Position numbers and translations under genes: made by a program | The notes under the pieces: generated by a model | What the model saw: only the letters and a program-made list of their open reading frames with translations | What the model was told of the DNA's origin: nothing | Database searches by the model: none | Shown: in pieces, positions 23,625-36,284 of the stretch | Position numbering within the stretch: position 1 is the stretch's first letter | Layout of the letters: each line of letters opens with the position of its first letter | NCBI RefSeq assembly: GCF_012273895.1 | Contig: NC_052108.1 | Span: forward strand, 2,852,001 to 2,916,000 | Length of the DNA stretch: 64,000 nt | Source: Zerene cesonia | Lineage: Eukaryota; Arthropoda; Insecta; Lepidoptera; Pieridae | Direction: 5' to 3'

Positions 23625-26600
23625 TTAATGACCTACAACGATTTCTTTTTTAAGTACACATGGAATACGTACTCTCACTCTAAATTTGAAAACCAAATAC
23701 AGTAGCATGACCACCACAACAGGCAGCAATGTCATAAGAATCAGCGTCCAACCGACTGCAGCCTCGGCAGCCGGCCCGAGGTACATGCCCGACAGAAAGG
23801 TGGTCTGACAAAAAATTTTGTCGATTACTAAAACCTGCAGGAAATGTTATTTCTCGTCGTCATTCAAGAATTTGGGAATGGCTTTACTGAGAAAGAATGT
23901 TATGTTTTTTTATAGAAAAAATTACACTTCCTTAATAACATTTCTATTGTTTAAATTATCGCATAAAAAATAATATTAAATAAATAAATATCATAGAGAA
24001 CACTACTTACTACAACTTTTTTAAGTAGATCAGATTTGGCAACACCAAACCAGCTTAGTACTTACCAATAACATAAAGGGAGATAACGCCCAGCAAATTC
24101 TAAGGAACACACAAGGGTATTCCCCAACCGCAAAATATATATCTTCACAAAACGTAGTTTGGCCATAGACATAAGTGATAATAAATGTTACCAGCGCTGC
24201 AATTGGCACACGGGGTTTCGATACGGGCCAACTCATGAGAAAATTCAAAATATATAGACCGCCCTAAAAGATTAAAAATTAAAAGAACTTATTTTTTTCT
24301 GTAACACAAACCTATTCAAATACAATCTTTAATTACAGAAATAAGAAATAGGAAGAATAAGATGTTAATTTTATTGGATAGGTATCTACTGATAGATTAC
24401 TTAACGTCCTAAATATTATTATATAAATCATATTATATAAATTGTATCAAAAAAATATCAATATACCTACCTGTGTACAAAGTGTGATAATTCCAATGAA
24501 ACAAAATAGCACGCAAATTAAAATAAGAAACGCCCATGTTATTTTCCGAACCAATCGTCCAGTAAATGAAGATATTATCGTTTGCACCAGTAAAGCCTGA
24601 AATTTACAAATAAATGTTGAACCTACTTAGCTATAGCCGTTAATATTTAATTCAGTTATATTACTGTAAGTACAATGAGGTACGCTTCTCTCATTGTACT
24701 TACAGTAATATAACTGTGGATACTTAGTACCGACTTAGGTCTTTTGCCTTTGACTTGAAAACATGAAAAAAAAACACAGGCATCATTTTTCATAACATTA
24801 AATTTGCTTTAAGTTTAATGGTGTGATATTTGTTTTGCAATTTTAATTACATTACAAACAAGCAATTACCATGGTCGAGAGCGACAGAACATATATCGTG
24901 AAGAATACAATAACAGACCAAAACTGACTGCCCGGTATACGCGCCACATAGTCCGCCCATATAATCATTGATGACGATGCACCTAAAATACATAAATATT
25001 GTGTTTAAGTGTAACAAAATAAATGATTTCCGATGCTCACCAAACCAACTTCTAATTAACAGTAGAACGATGCTGGAGATGTTTAACATATATAATTAGA
25101 TACAAAATACATAATTATCAAGAACTTTCCAAGATATTACCTTGCATATTTAAAAAGTGTTTTACTTAGGAAAACCAAAACAAAGAATGCCAATTGAAAA
25201 TACCAATTAGATAAAGACCTTGTATTTCCGATTCGAAGAGCCTTGTAATTTTTATACACTGTAAAATGAATCCATTGCTTTTTTTTTATTTTTCCAAGTA
25301 TCTTGAAATATTACCTCTCCATACATTAGTGCTATTATCATAATCCACATATAATGCGCCATGTGCTGCGCCTAGTATGAGGGCGCTGCCGGTACAACAA
25401 CTCTTTGACACAGCAAACGCAAGAGTCGCCGTATTTGCTAGCTTGTGTTTCTGTTTTAAACTATAGGATCCTAGCATAACGAGTGTTCCCTGTGATATTG
25501 TCATCTGCAGAAAGGAGTATTCTAGTGCGTCTCGCCATATCTGTTGATATTATTGAAATTAATAAGGTGTAGGTAATAAGTAAACAGCTGTAAGTGGTGT
25601 AGGGTATTGTTCTATGATTTCTGGGAACATTTAACCGGAAACTAATTAAAAATGTTTTGGACACAACTGCCAATTAAGACATAGTTTAGATAAATTGGTG
25701 GATGATCTCCGATAGAGCAGATCTTTGCTCAAATTCCGTTAGGTGTCAAATATTAGAGGATAATTAGTGCAAGGTTACATTATNNNNNNNNNNNNNNNNN
25801 NNNNNNNNNNNNNNNNNNNNNNNNNNNNNNNNNNNNNNNNNNNNNNNNNNNNNNNNNNNNNNNNNNNNNNNNNNNNNNNNNNNNNNNNNNNNNNNNNNNN
25901 NNNNNNNNNNNNNNNNNNNNNNNNNNNNNNNNNNNNNNNNNNNNNNNNNNNNNNNNNNNNNNNNNNNNNNNNNNNNNNNNNNNNNNNNNNNNNNNNNNNN
26001 NNNNNNNNNNNNNNNNNNNNNNNNNNNNNNNNNNNNNNNNNNNNNNNNNNNNNNNNNNNNNNNNNNNNNNNNNNNNNNNNNNNNNNNNNNNNNNNNNNNN
26101 NNNNNNNNNNNNNNNNNNNNNNNNNNNNNNNNNNNNNNNNNNNNNNNNNNNNNNNNNNNNNNNNNNNNNNNNNNNNNNNNNNNNNNNNNNNNNNNNNNNN
26201 NNNNNNNNNNNNNNNNNNNNNNNNNNNNNNNNNNNNNNNNNNNNNNNNNNNNNNNNNNNNNNNNNNNNNNNNNNNNNNNNNNNNNNNNNNNNNNNNNNNN
26301 NNNNNNNNNNNNNNNNNNNNNNNNNNNNNNNNNNNNNNNNNNNNNNNNNNNNNNNNNNNNNNNNNNNNNNNNNNNNNNNNNNNNNNNNNNNNNNNNNNNN
26401 NNNNNNNNNNNNNNNNNNNNNNNNNNNNNNNNNNNNNNNNNNNNNNNNNNNNNNNNNNNNNNNNNNNNNNNNNNNNNNNNNNNNNNNNNNNNNNNNNNNN
26501 NNNNNNNNNNNNNNNNNNNNNNNNNNNNNNNNNNNNNNNNNNNNNNNNNNNNNNNNNNNNNNNNNNNNNNNNNNNNNNNNNNNNNNNNNNNNNNNNNNNN

Positions 26601-29219
26601 NNNNNNNNNNNNNNNNNNNNNNNNNNNNNNNNNNNNNNNNNNNNNNNNNNNNNNNNNNNNNNNNNNNNNNNNNNNNNNNNNNNNNNNNNNNNNNNNNNNN
26701 NNNNNNNNNNNNNNNNNNNNNNNNNNNNNNNNNNNNNNNNNNNNNNNNNNNNNNNNNNNNNNNNNNNNNNNNNNNNNNNNNNNTAGCTAGTTAATGGTAG
26801 ATATTCAAGATGAACCTGTAAGCCATTAGATAGCACACCCCAATCGCATTCTTTGAACATTTTACTCGCACCTTTTAGTCTAAAAACACCCACTGCGCAT
26901 GCAAATAGTACAAAGTAGGCTAAGACATCTTTAAACAACACCATCTGTGAACAGTTACATTAATTGATAGGTAATATAATGGATCTATCATCTACTCTGC
27001 CTCCATACCTACCATAATTTTGTATTAAGGTTAGCATGTAGGTAAGGTAGGGTGGAATGATTTGGGATTATATATTTTGTTAATTTAGCTACATAAATTT
27101 ACACTTTATGACTTCAATTGACTTTTTGCTTATGCCAGTCAAAACACTAGGATTTAGCACTCCGCATCCAAACCTTCTGGGTTTAGATTATAATATAATA
27201 TTAAATGTGCTTTACTTGTAAAATATCACACAAACTAGAACAATACCTAAAGAATATAAGACAAGTAGCTAGTTACCTTCGAATAGCTATAAATCCTCTT
27301 GCAAGCTATAAAGTACACCAATACCCAGCTTACAATGTAGTAGACAGTCAATTCGGGCACAATGTTTCCCAAACCTCCTAAAAGGCCGTTCCTTTTCAAA
27401 TTCAGCACAAAATTGCTATAGAGAATTACAGCGGATATTATTATGTGAACGGAAGATGACGTCACTGTTATGTCTTTTTTTAACTTAGATTAAGATTAAG
27501 AACTTAGCAGATAGGGTGTAGTCTTATGGTTTTATATGTGGTAGTCGAGCACGCTTCAGCACGAATTGGGCCAGCTTGCACCGGGGAAGTACCACACCCC
27601 CACAGAAGACCGGCGTGAAATAGCATTCTACTGTGTTACGTTCGGTGAGTGGAGGAGCCGGAGGCCCTTATCCTTTTCCTTACCCTTCCCAGTCCTTTCC
27701 TTTATTCCATGGGCGGTGGTAGCGCTTACCATTAGGCGTTCCACCAGCTCCATTGCCGACTGTTACATAAAAAAACTAAATGGGAGCAGCACCCTTCCTC
27801 CATTCGTGCCTACAACTCATCCGCTCATAGTCATACGACTGATTGCAGATCATTAAAAAAAAGGACAGGACAGAAAAATCGGTTATTTACTCATTCTTAA
27901 GTAGATATTTTCAAACATAATTGTCACTATATTTAAAGCCTAAAAATTAGCTTAACAGCAGTATACCAAAGCTGCGATAGCGGCTAATAAAAAGAAAGAC
28001 TACGTATAAACACGATAGTAGTAGCTACTAACAAGAAGAACGACTGCGGCGGTACTTCGCTACCTGCCGGCAGAGGGCGGTGTCGCGCCGCGCACGGCGG
28101 GTTGGCGTCAGCCGCACAGTGCAGCCACGGTAGGAACGCGTGAAATGAATGAACCGTCAGCGCAAGCGACCAGGCACATACCACGCCGAGGGCGAGCACC
28201 GTGAACATGGATGTGATTATCATTGAAAAACCAATTCCTGGAATCGATATTAAACATGGCAGAAGTGAAGTAGCGAATGGCATATAAAAAGGACGATACA
28301 AAATATTAAAAGGTCGAGGAAAGGTTCTAAACAATAATTACCCTTCAACTACACTTGTACTCTAAAGATTTTTGATTATAACGATTTAATTCAAAGCGAC
28401 TGGATCAAACTTGGAAATGATTTTACCTTTAGATCGTTATTTTATCAAGTTGCATAGGCAATTTTTTTGGGAAATAACAATTTTTTGGTACCTCTAGCAA
28501 TCGGTGCCATATCCCAGCAGTTCAATACGCCTTTCTTTGATACCACGCCCAAAGCAAGCTCCAAGTAAAACATCGGATAAGCGAAAAATATACTAAAGAC
28601 ATTGTATAGAAAAAGAAATGGCAGGAGTTTGGCAAAGTCGTGTAGATAGGGGTGCCACCAGAGTTGTATAATCCCGACGCAAGAGGACAGCACTAACTGA
28701 CGATAAGTAATGTTGTTTGTCCATCTGTCCTCAATCTGTTGAGAGTTGATATGAGAAATATAGAAATGAATACTAAATTCTGTTAATTAGTGTCGAGCAA
28801 TGAATAACTAACGAATTATTCACAAATGCATTCAATTATTCACAAATGCATTAAAAACAAATTGTCAAAGATTTAAAATTCATACAAACAGCAGTACATG
28901 AAGATTGAACATGTTTTATCGCATTTTCGGCTTGTATATGACACACACACACGACACAGTTTGAAAAGATGGTAAATAATTGGACATAGACTCATTCAGT
29001 TAATTTTCAGCCTATGAAGGTTTAAAACGTTGTTATTTCTATTATTTGCAACATGGAATTAATGTTTTTAATTACCAAAGGACCTTCCGTAGATATCGTC
29101 TCTGAACTCTCAGTGAGGGTTTTTGTACGCGTACTCTGAAAGTATTGAGATGTTTAACGTAAAATACTATTTGAGCAAAATGTTTAGATTTATTGAATAG
29201 TTACCACTGATTCCGTCAT
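23625..29219 (-). CDS. Divergent SLC6-family transporter, 11 exons, 550 aa
   Basis: Membrane protein of the sodium:neurotransmitter symporter family. Coding exons: 29205-29219, 29076-29135, 28492-28735, 28064-28237, 27277-27464, 26816-26944, 25315-25540, 24870-24982, 24471-24596, 24066-24263, 23625-23804. All have GT-AG borders and matching phases. The predicted length of 550 residues is normal for SLC6, with about 12 membrane segments. Family marks include YLELALG-type TM2 (FYLELALG), GIGFSM and LPW..C in TM3/loop 2 (Cys147, Cys155), W272-RDA and GSY in TM6, PGSQFW before TM8, TFCEDI and WALSPF in TM11. Key residues differ. TM1 has GIIQLWWHPY where GLGNVWRFPY is usual, TM6 has QMT for SLG, and the TM10 gate Asp position is Met435. 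Sodium coupling is therefore doubtful. The 1000-N gap lies in the intron between exons 6 and 7, so no coding part seems lost. Substrate unknown. Confidence 0.85.
24653..24716. repeat. Perfect 27-bp inverted repeat (64-nt hairpin)
   Basis: The arms 24653-24679 and 24690-24716 match perfectly over 27 bp around a 10-nt loop, gtacgcttct. The hairpin lies inside the SLC6 intron between exons 8 and 9. The size and loop would suit a small-RNA precursor. A recent template-switch inversion or a tiny foldback element is an equally good explanation. Confidence 0.9.
25784..26783. other. Assembly gap (1000 N) in an SLC6 intron
   Basis: It lies between SLC6 exon 6 (ending at 26816, phase 0) and exon 7 (starting at 25540, phase 0). 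The joined sequence ...NGLQ-IWRDALE... matches the family without missing residues, so the gap should hold only intron. Confidence 0.95.
27538..27775 (+). repeat. Full-length SINE in the SLC6 intron between exons 4 and 5
   Basis: It starts 'gtggtagtcgagcacgcttc', passes through 'ccggggaagtaccacacccc', a pyrimidine-rich middle and 'ccatgggcggtggtagcgc', and ends in a short A-run. It is the best-preserved copy in the window, inserted antisense to the SLC6 gene. The open frame at 27566-27856 comes from this repeat. Confidence 0.7.
28814..28852. repeat. Tandem duplication with 20-bp period
   Basis: The word aattattcacaaatgcatt occurs twice in a row, separated by one base, in the SLC6 intron between exons 2 and 3. 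Confidence 0.8.
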
Positions 29220-32200
29220 AATCAGCGTACGTAAATTGCTAAATAATAAATATTATTACAAAACTATTATTCTTGCAAATACTCGTCAAAACCACGTCAA
29301 AACTGAATGTTTAAGCAATAGATTAACAATACTCTCTATGACATCAGATATAAGAAAATAAGTTATTATTGAATGAAATCTATTAGAATATAATTACATC
29401 AAACCACATTTAAAATATTAAACTCTATTTAAATGAAATACAATTTTAGTATGAATTTCGTGAAGGCAGAACTCCAACGGTATGATAAATTCCAAATAAA
29501 GATTAATTTTATTAATCGAGTTAAAAATTTTAATTTGATTAAACTAATTGATGATCTGAAAGTTGCTTATTATTTTATTTAAACCTATTCACAGACCTAA
29601 CAAACATACATTATACATATTATATGAAAATTCGTAAATTATCAGTCAAGTCGTTGCAGAATATGGCTAAAACTAAATAAGACTGAAAACATCTGTATGG
29701 AATTTTCAGTGAAACCAAAAAAGCTGTTAACAAATTTTTGTATTTCAATACTTAAAAAATGCATAAACGGTTTGGTGAAGGTAATAAAAAGAAAACAACT
29801 CTTTTTAAATAACAATATGTATATATTTGTAATATCGCAGATACAAGCTAAACATTAACCTAATGTATAGGAGTTAGACTACAATTTGGTTTATTATAAA
29901 CAATAAATGGTTAATTAGAATGCAGCTACGTGCAAACAGTTAATTAATATTGAATGAGAGTACAAATTTTCAATCATATTTTATTTAAGCTTTTACAATT
30001 ATTTTTCTCTTTTTATTTTGTTACTTATTGAAAATTTATCCTTTCCTTACCAAATGTCATTAATTGAGTCCTAATAAGTAATTAAACAGCCTATTTAGAT
30101 AACTTCCGTAATAATACAGGCTTTCTGGAAGGATTAATCCTGATTTCAAGCTGTCCAAGTGTGTGTTGGCAAACTGGTGACACGTTTAACTGTCAATTTA
30201 AAAAAAAAAAACAATTTAAGTCTATGCGCTTGCTCTTCAATCCAATAACCTATTATATGCATTATACAGCTTTTTATGTTTCGTCATCAATTAGCACCTA
30301 TATATTTGTATTTATTCCAAATTTGTAAGAGTCTATGAAAAACGTGCATTAAATAATATCTTAATAGGGACAAAAATATTTTATTTTAAGGCAAATTTTA
30401 ATTTAAATTTTCGCTTTTGACGCTAGCACGATCTTGACCTGTTAATATTTTATCAAACGGAGAAACCCAGTTACGTTAAATGTAGATTGCAAAAAGGCAA
30501 GTGCGATCGTTTATTAATATACATATCAATTAATTCACAACTTGGCATTACTTCAGCATTAATACTTAAGCCTCACAATGACAACAACCCACTAGTAATT
30601 CAACTGTATTTCAAGCTATTTATAAGCCCTATAAACTACCAATTTAGTATAATTCTATTTTGCTAAAGCACGTCATTTTTATTGAATTGTAATTATCTCA
30701 GTTAAGATAACATCCATATACCCTTTTTTAACACACGACTGGAAAACTATCTCAAATTGAGAAAATAATATATATTAGCCATTTTTTTGTCAACCGTACT
30801 TACTTAAACGTCATTTACCTAAATATAAACGCAGTCAGTTATCACTATTATCATATAATGATTTAGTACTAATATAAATGTACGAAATATTATTGCTTAT
30901 CATTGAACTGCACTTTCAGCCATTATGCGCTAAAACGGTAAAAGATATGGTCTAAAAATTTAACCGCTAAATATATTTCAATTGTTAAATTACTAAAATT
31001 TTTGTCCATTTAACTTGTAGAAGACACTATGAATCGTTGCCTATAATTACATTAACATTAATTGTATTCGAATGTTATGCATTGCTTTACTAATGCATTT
31101 TCTATTTTATTTTTTGGGTTATCGAGCTACCTTGACATTAAAAAAATTAACTTTTAACTTAGCGGTGTTACATAACATCAAGTACAATTAGCAATTCGGC
31201 AATAACTGCAAATAAAAAACTCTTAGAAAGTATTTAGCAATAATCCTAAACATGAAATGAAATGAATCATAAAATCAATCAAGAGTAAATAAAATAATAT
31301 GTAATGTCAATATGATCAGTTCTCAAAGGGATATAACTACAGTACGGGACGAGATAAAAAAAATTAAACAACCTGCCCGTACCAAGTGACACTGTAGTAC
31401 TGAGTAAATGTACTGTCAGCATATTAAGTATGCAATATATCATGGTAAAAGTCGACCGCAATTCGACAACTCCTGTCGTTTTGTGTTTCGTGGTACAGGT
31501 GCAGGATTACAAACGTTTTTACATTCGTTTGTTATCATTTTTTATCTCAATTTCTTGGCCTTAATTGGATTTTTTATGAAACAAAATTATGTAAATAGCA
31601 AAAAAATTATCCTGAATGAAGCCCCATATCGTCAATATTGAGAACAGAGATCCGCTAAGAAATAATGGCAGTAGTGGCAATATTGATATAATAGAAAAAT
31701 ATGTCAAATTTGTTATAAATATGTTTGGAGAAATCTATCGGTTTTAATTCAACTACGAGAATAAAGTAGTGCTATTTTACCTTAACTCTGTGAACACGCA
31801 AAAGTAGCGAGAAGCGTAAATTAAATTAAATTGTAATTTATTTTATATATCGTATAGTTTAGATACGTTATTCTATATGCGAGAAAGAGATAGACGTCTA
31901 TTCTAAACAAGATAATATGGCGGCGCGAAGCAGGCGGTCGGGAAGACTGAATTTTACTGTAATTTTTTGTGATTAATATCGTTGAATAAATAAATTATGA
32001 ATATTTTATTGTCAAAACAAATACATCACAAAAGGGAATACGTAATTACGATGGTACAGTAACTAGCCGCGAAAATCACATGACATCCCGATACTTAAAT
32101 TATTCAATAATCTGTAATAGGAAGATAAGTCTTTTTATCTTTAACACAGCCATATGTGAATTTCGATTTTAATATTTTGTGCAAAAAATTTTTTGGGACC

Positions 32201-32327
32201 AAGTCTTGCTCCATATACTTTATTCCCATCTGACAACCTTAACTGACGTAAAATTCAATTCGCTTCTCACTACCCCTGTAAAGCCATGTCAAAACATATG
32301 CCGAAAATAAATATTATTTATTATATT
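29220..32327. other. Intergenic stretch between SLC6 and RPRD1
   Basis: No exon was recognised. The right part includes the 3' UTR of RPRD1. A short GC-richer patch at about 31915-31950 ('atggcggcgcgaagcaggcg') could be a promoter or a degraded repeat. Regulatory sequence for the SLC6 gene should lie at the left end, just above 29219; no TATA box stands out there. Confidence 0.45.
32317..32322 (-). terminator. Candidate poly(A) signal for RPRD1
   Basis: AATAAA on the minus strand, only 5 nt past the RPRD1 stop. It is so close to the stop that a later signal, for example near 32005-32010, may be the one used. Confidence 0.3.
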
Positions 32328-35300
32328 TCAGACACTAAATAAATCACCGGCGGAGGGTAAGGGCGCAAGACCGCCAGTGACGTCTGGCAATCTGGAAACG
32401 TCTGGCAGGTTCTCGATGTGCGATTTAACTTCCGCCTTAACTGCGTACATTTTTTGCAGTTTTATGTTGTATTCCTGAAAGATTACACACGATGTTATAT
32501 AGAAAATGTGAATCGAAAGGAGATTTTATTTAAATTATTAATGTCTAGAAATTGAATTGAAAATTCAAATTCTTAAAAGGCTGGCAAATCAATCGCAATG
32601 TCCCTAACTACCTGCTTTTGCTGGTAGTGGTATAAAAAAAGTGATATGATACAGGATATTCGAAGTTTTTCATTATATCTACAAAATCATAATGCATTTA
32701 TTTTTTTCGTTTCCGAGCTCTTTCGTTTTTATAAACAATATGATACTCTTTCAGAATTCATTCTATAATATATATAGTATAGGAGCTCACCTCGAGTCTA
32801 GCTTCCGCATGTTTAGCCAGATCCTTCTGTGCTTGCGCGAAGTCCCGCAACATGGCGGCCACCTTCCGTCTCTTCTCCAATTCTTCGGAAAGGCGCAAAT
32901 TATATTCCGCCAGTAGCTCCACAGCCGAATTAACGACTGAACTTAAACTTAACGCCGACTCCTTATCTATAAAAAACGTTTATATTAACAATAACATGAT
33001 AAACCTAAGAATTACTGCCAAAATTAATTTATGATAGAGACATAACGTTTGGGCTACTGGAAGTGCTATAATTGATTGCTTAAATATTATTGTAGGCTAG
33101 AATATCTACTGTCTAATTTAATTAAATAAATTGCAAGTATTCATTTAAATTGGGTTCAACCAAACCATCATTCAGTAATATATTAAGTAAAACAAATAAT
33201 GTACAAAGGAGAATGGGAGCATTAATAGAATTACGAGTGTGCGAGAAAACTTGCTACAATGTGAATAAAATATGTTATATGGCACTAATCTATGAGGGTA
33301 CAATGTTGATCATTGTTCAAAACAATTATAACATAGAATAAGGCACCTAAATGGACTACAGATTTTTGTCATATTGAATCATAAACTAATGGTTACAAAA
33401 AACTGTAAAAGGAAATTGGGTGTTATTCAATGCACACAGCAAACACCTTACGAATAAAATTAAAACAAAAAAAAAGTTTAAAATAATATATAAACTATCT
33501 CTTATATTATTAATAAATATAAAAAATAATTAATTACATATGCAACAAAATCATATGGGATGAATTATGAAAATGTGCATATTGATCAAGAAAAATATTT
33601 ATTTAATAAGGTATAATAATTCCCAAACAGGAAATGTTATGATTTCCTACCTAAGCTACCTTATAATTGGAATAAATAAAACAAAAGGATGCAGTAAATG
33701 TTTATTTCTGTTGTTTTTACATTTATTTTTTTTTTGCCACGCATTTATGCTCAGTATATACAAATTACCTTCTAACTTAGACAATAATTGCACTTCGGAA
33801 ACTTCTGGAGGTAGAGATGCAATCCTTTCCCGCACTGCCTCGTCACTTGAAGCACTCGACTCCAATTCTAACAAAGCCTGAAAAGAATAAAAGGAAAAAT
33901 TAAAAACAGTAAAAATATACTCATTTTATTAAAAGAAAAATTTTGTTATGTCACAAAGAAAACAATAGGGACAATATAAAACATATTAAAAAGAATCTTA
34001 TCAACTATCTAACTAAAAAATAGTATTTAGTTGTTGTCACTTTACAGTAAATTTGTGTTATATAAGTATTTTTAAGCCAAGGTATTCATCAGATTTTGTT
34101 TTTTTAAAACTTACAAGCCAGGCATTATATAAATTTATATAATAAATATGTGGTAAAATGATTGAAATAACATAGATCAGAATAGTCCGTCCCAACTGAT
34201 ACAATTACTATTGCATGATGACAATTGGTACACAAATTATACATCTGTTCCCTGGCCAGAACATTGTAAGTATCTATGGTCAAAACCAGTTTTTACACTT
34301 CTGTAACAATGTGCAAGTAAATTATTATATATTCTAACTTATTCTTAGGTTCACCTATTTGTTGTTATTTTGTTGGCATAAGTTAACAGTTAAAATAGAT
34401 AAAATTAACTAGGATGTTATACTGATGAATTGCCACAGTAATTGTAATGAGCAGATATCTATAAAAGAATGTTATTATAAACACTAGCTTTCTGCCCGTA
34501 GCTTTGCCCGTGTAGTCGCAGGAAAGATAGACCTGGGGTTTTCCTTGCAAGTTCCTGTTCCTGTGGGATTTCAAGGATGAAAATGTCTTTTTAATCCTAT
34601 GTCCCTCCCCCCATTCCAAGCGACCTCTGCACAAATTTTCAGCCAAATCGGTTAATCCCTTCTTCTTAACTATAAATAGTGTAACTAACATAACTTTATT
34701 TTAAATGTATATGTATGTATAGATTAGAGACCTCTCCAATCTCGGAGATTGGAAACCTATTAGATTAAATAGATAAAAGAACATATTTAAAAATAAGAGA
34801 CCCTTTCATTGTATATTGTGATTGCTGGGAACGTTAAATGATTTTAGAGTGTGGAGCTGCCTCCTATATACAAGAAAAGTGTTATTATGAGGAGTGTTAA
34901 TAAACATTAAAAAAAAAGTGTCAATCGAATAATTGTATAAATTTTTTATAGACAACGATAATTATCATTTTCAAAATTACATTTGCACAACAAAATATCT
35001 AGTGTAAGTTAATCAAGCAAAGCATATACCTTGATGAGCTCTTCAGGTTCCGGAGGGTCACCAGGTGGAGTTTTGGGGCTTAGCGTGATATGAGTTTCAA
35101 TCTTGCCATCCACTTCCACTTTCGTCTCACTGTATCTTCTCTTTTCTCTGCTTTCCAATTTAGGTTTCTTTTCCGGATCCTTCGGCTCAGTGTCAGTAGA
35201 CTTTCTTTTACTAACTTTCTTTGGTATCGCATCATTGGGGTCAACTGAAATGTGGGAAAAAAAAATGTGAATTATGTAAAAGGAATAATATTTTTTAAAA

Positions 35301-36284
35301 CAATGATCTTGATAATGGATTTTTTCCTTAATGTCTTAGTCAGCAATGGAGCTTGTGTGTTGCCTGAGGGTAAGCGCTACCACTGTCCATGAACATTTGT
35401 AGAGTCATAAGGTCTATTGCAGACCTTACGCCTCTACAAATGGATTGGCAACTTTAAATTTGCAAAGGGATTAAGAAAGGATTGATGAGAGGAATAGAGG
35501 AAAGGACTGGGTAGGGTAAAGAAAAGAATATGGGCCTCTGTCTATAGCTAAAAATACTGTTGTGAGTTTTATCACTGTTTTTTTTTTTAATTTAATGTGA
35601 AAAATGAAAGTTTTTAAATTATGATTAGATATAATTTTGAAATCAATCTATACAAGAACTAACTGAGGTATTATGAAATATAAGTCAAATTGTACTTACC
35701 AGCCACTTTAAACTCTTGTATTTTCTTAGCATCATACACCCCTCTTTCTTCCCAAATTGCTAGTATTCTATGCAATGAATGTTTTGTCTTGGTGTTTATA
35801 CCAGTCTTTGCCATTAACTGAAATGCTTCTACGAGTACCTCGCCAAATGATTTGCCATATTCGGGTCCTTTCTTTTTGCTATTCTGTATAACGTCATTTG
35901 CTAGATACATAAAAGTAAGCTGCTTGCTGTCTTTGACTGAAAATCATAGTTCGTGTTATTTAAGGTTATAAATTTTGTTAAACCAAAAAACTATCGTACT
36001 GACACGTGGTTCTAAAAAAGAATAACAATAAACGTAATTGTTTCTCAAATAAGCAAGATTTACAGTGATCAAGAATACGTTACACTGATGCAATATTGTT
36101 TCAATCTCTGAACATAAGTATAAATTGACTTACCTTTATGTAACTCTTTGAACCACGTTTTTACAACTGCAGCATGATGTTTTCTATGATGAATTAGCCA
36201 TAGGGACAATGTTTGAATACTTTGTTGGCTTGAGTTCAATTCCTGCAATTTACGGATTAGAGCATTTTCCGTAAATCCAGCCAT
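32328..36284 (-). CDS. Rprd1: RPRD1 (CREPT/p15RS) homologue, 6 exons, 344 aa
   Basis: Nuclear protein that binds the phosphorylated RNA polymerase II C-terminal domain. The family recruits CTD phosphatase activity and affects cyclin and Wnt target transcription. Coding exons: 36134-36284, 35700-35936, 35030-35244, 33769-33877, 32791-32966, 32328-32474, all with GT-AG borders and consistent phases. Residues 1-130 form the CTD-interacting (CID) domain, with SQQSIQTLSLWLIHHRKH and FMYLANDVIQNSKKKGPEY. A Lys/Glu-rich linker follows. The C-terminal third is a coiled coil containing LLAEYNLRLSEELEKRRK. The last residues (about 327-342) carry the family signature DVTGGLAPLPSAGDLF. The human proteins are about 310-326 residues, so this is full length with a slightly longer linker. 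The start is the only Met before the CID. Confidence 0.95.
34484..34690 (-). mobile_element. Helitron-like or related short repeat in an RPRD1 intron
   Basis: CTAG at 34484-34487 is followed by 'ctttctgcccgtagctttgc', the reversed hairpin end of the lepidopteran short-repeat group. 'ccaaatcggttaatcccttc' is near the other end. The 5' terminus is not clear. It lies between RPRD1 exons 3 and 4. Confidence 0.4.
35339..35535 (-). repeat. SINE 3' half in an RPRD1 intron
   Basis: It shares 'gtccatgaacatttgtagag', a run of 'aaaggattgatg' and 'ggactgggtagggt' with the SINE at 12084-12787. The head is missing. It lies between RPRD1 exons 2 and 3, in the same orientation as the gene. Confidence 0.55.

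Noticed and set aside
27566..27856. Plus-strand open frame of 96 codons
   Set aside because: Produced by the SINE at 27538-27775, antisense in an SLC6 intron.
34383..34691. Minus-strand open frame of 102 codons in an RPRD1 intron
   Set aside because: Overlaps a Helitron-like repeat and is not in phase with the RPRD1 exons.
34735..34753. 19-bp palindrome TCCAATCTC-G-GAGATTGGA
   Set aside because: Short, single occurrence in an intron, with no further support for a function.
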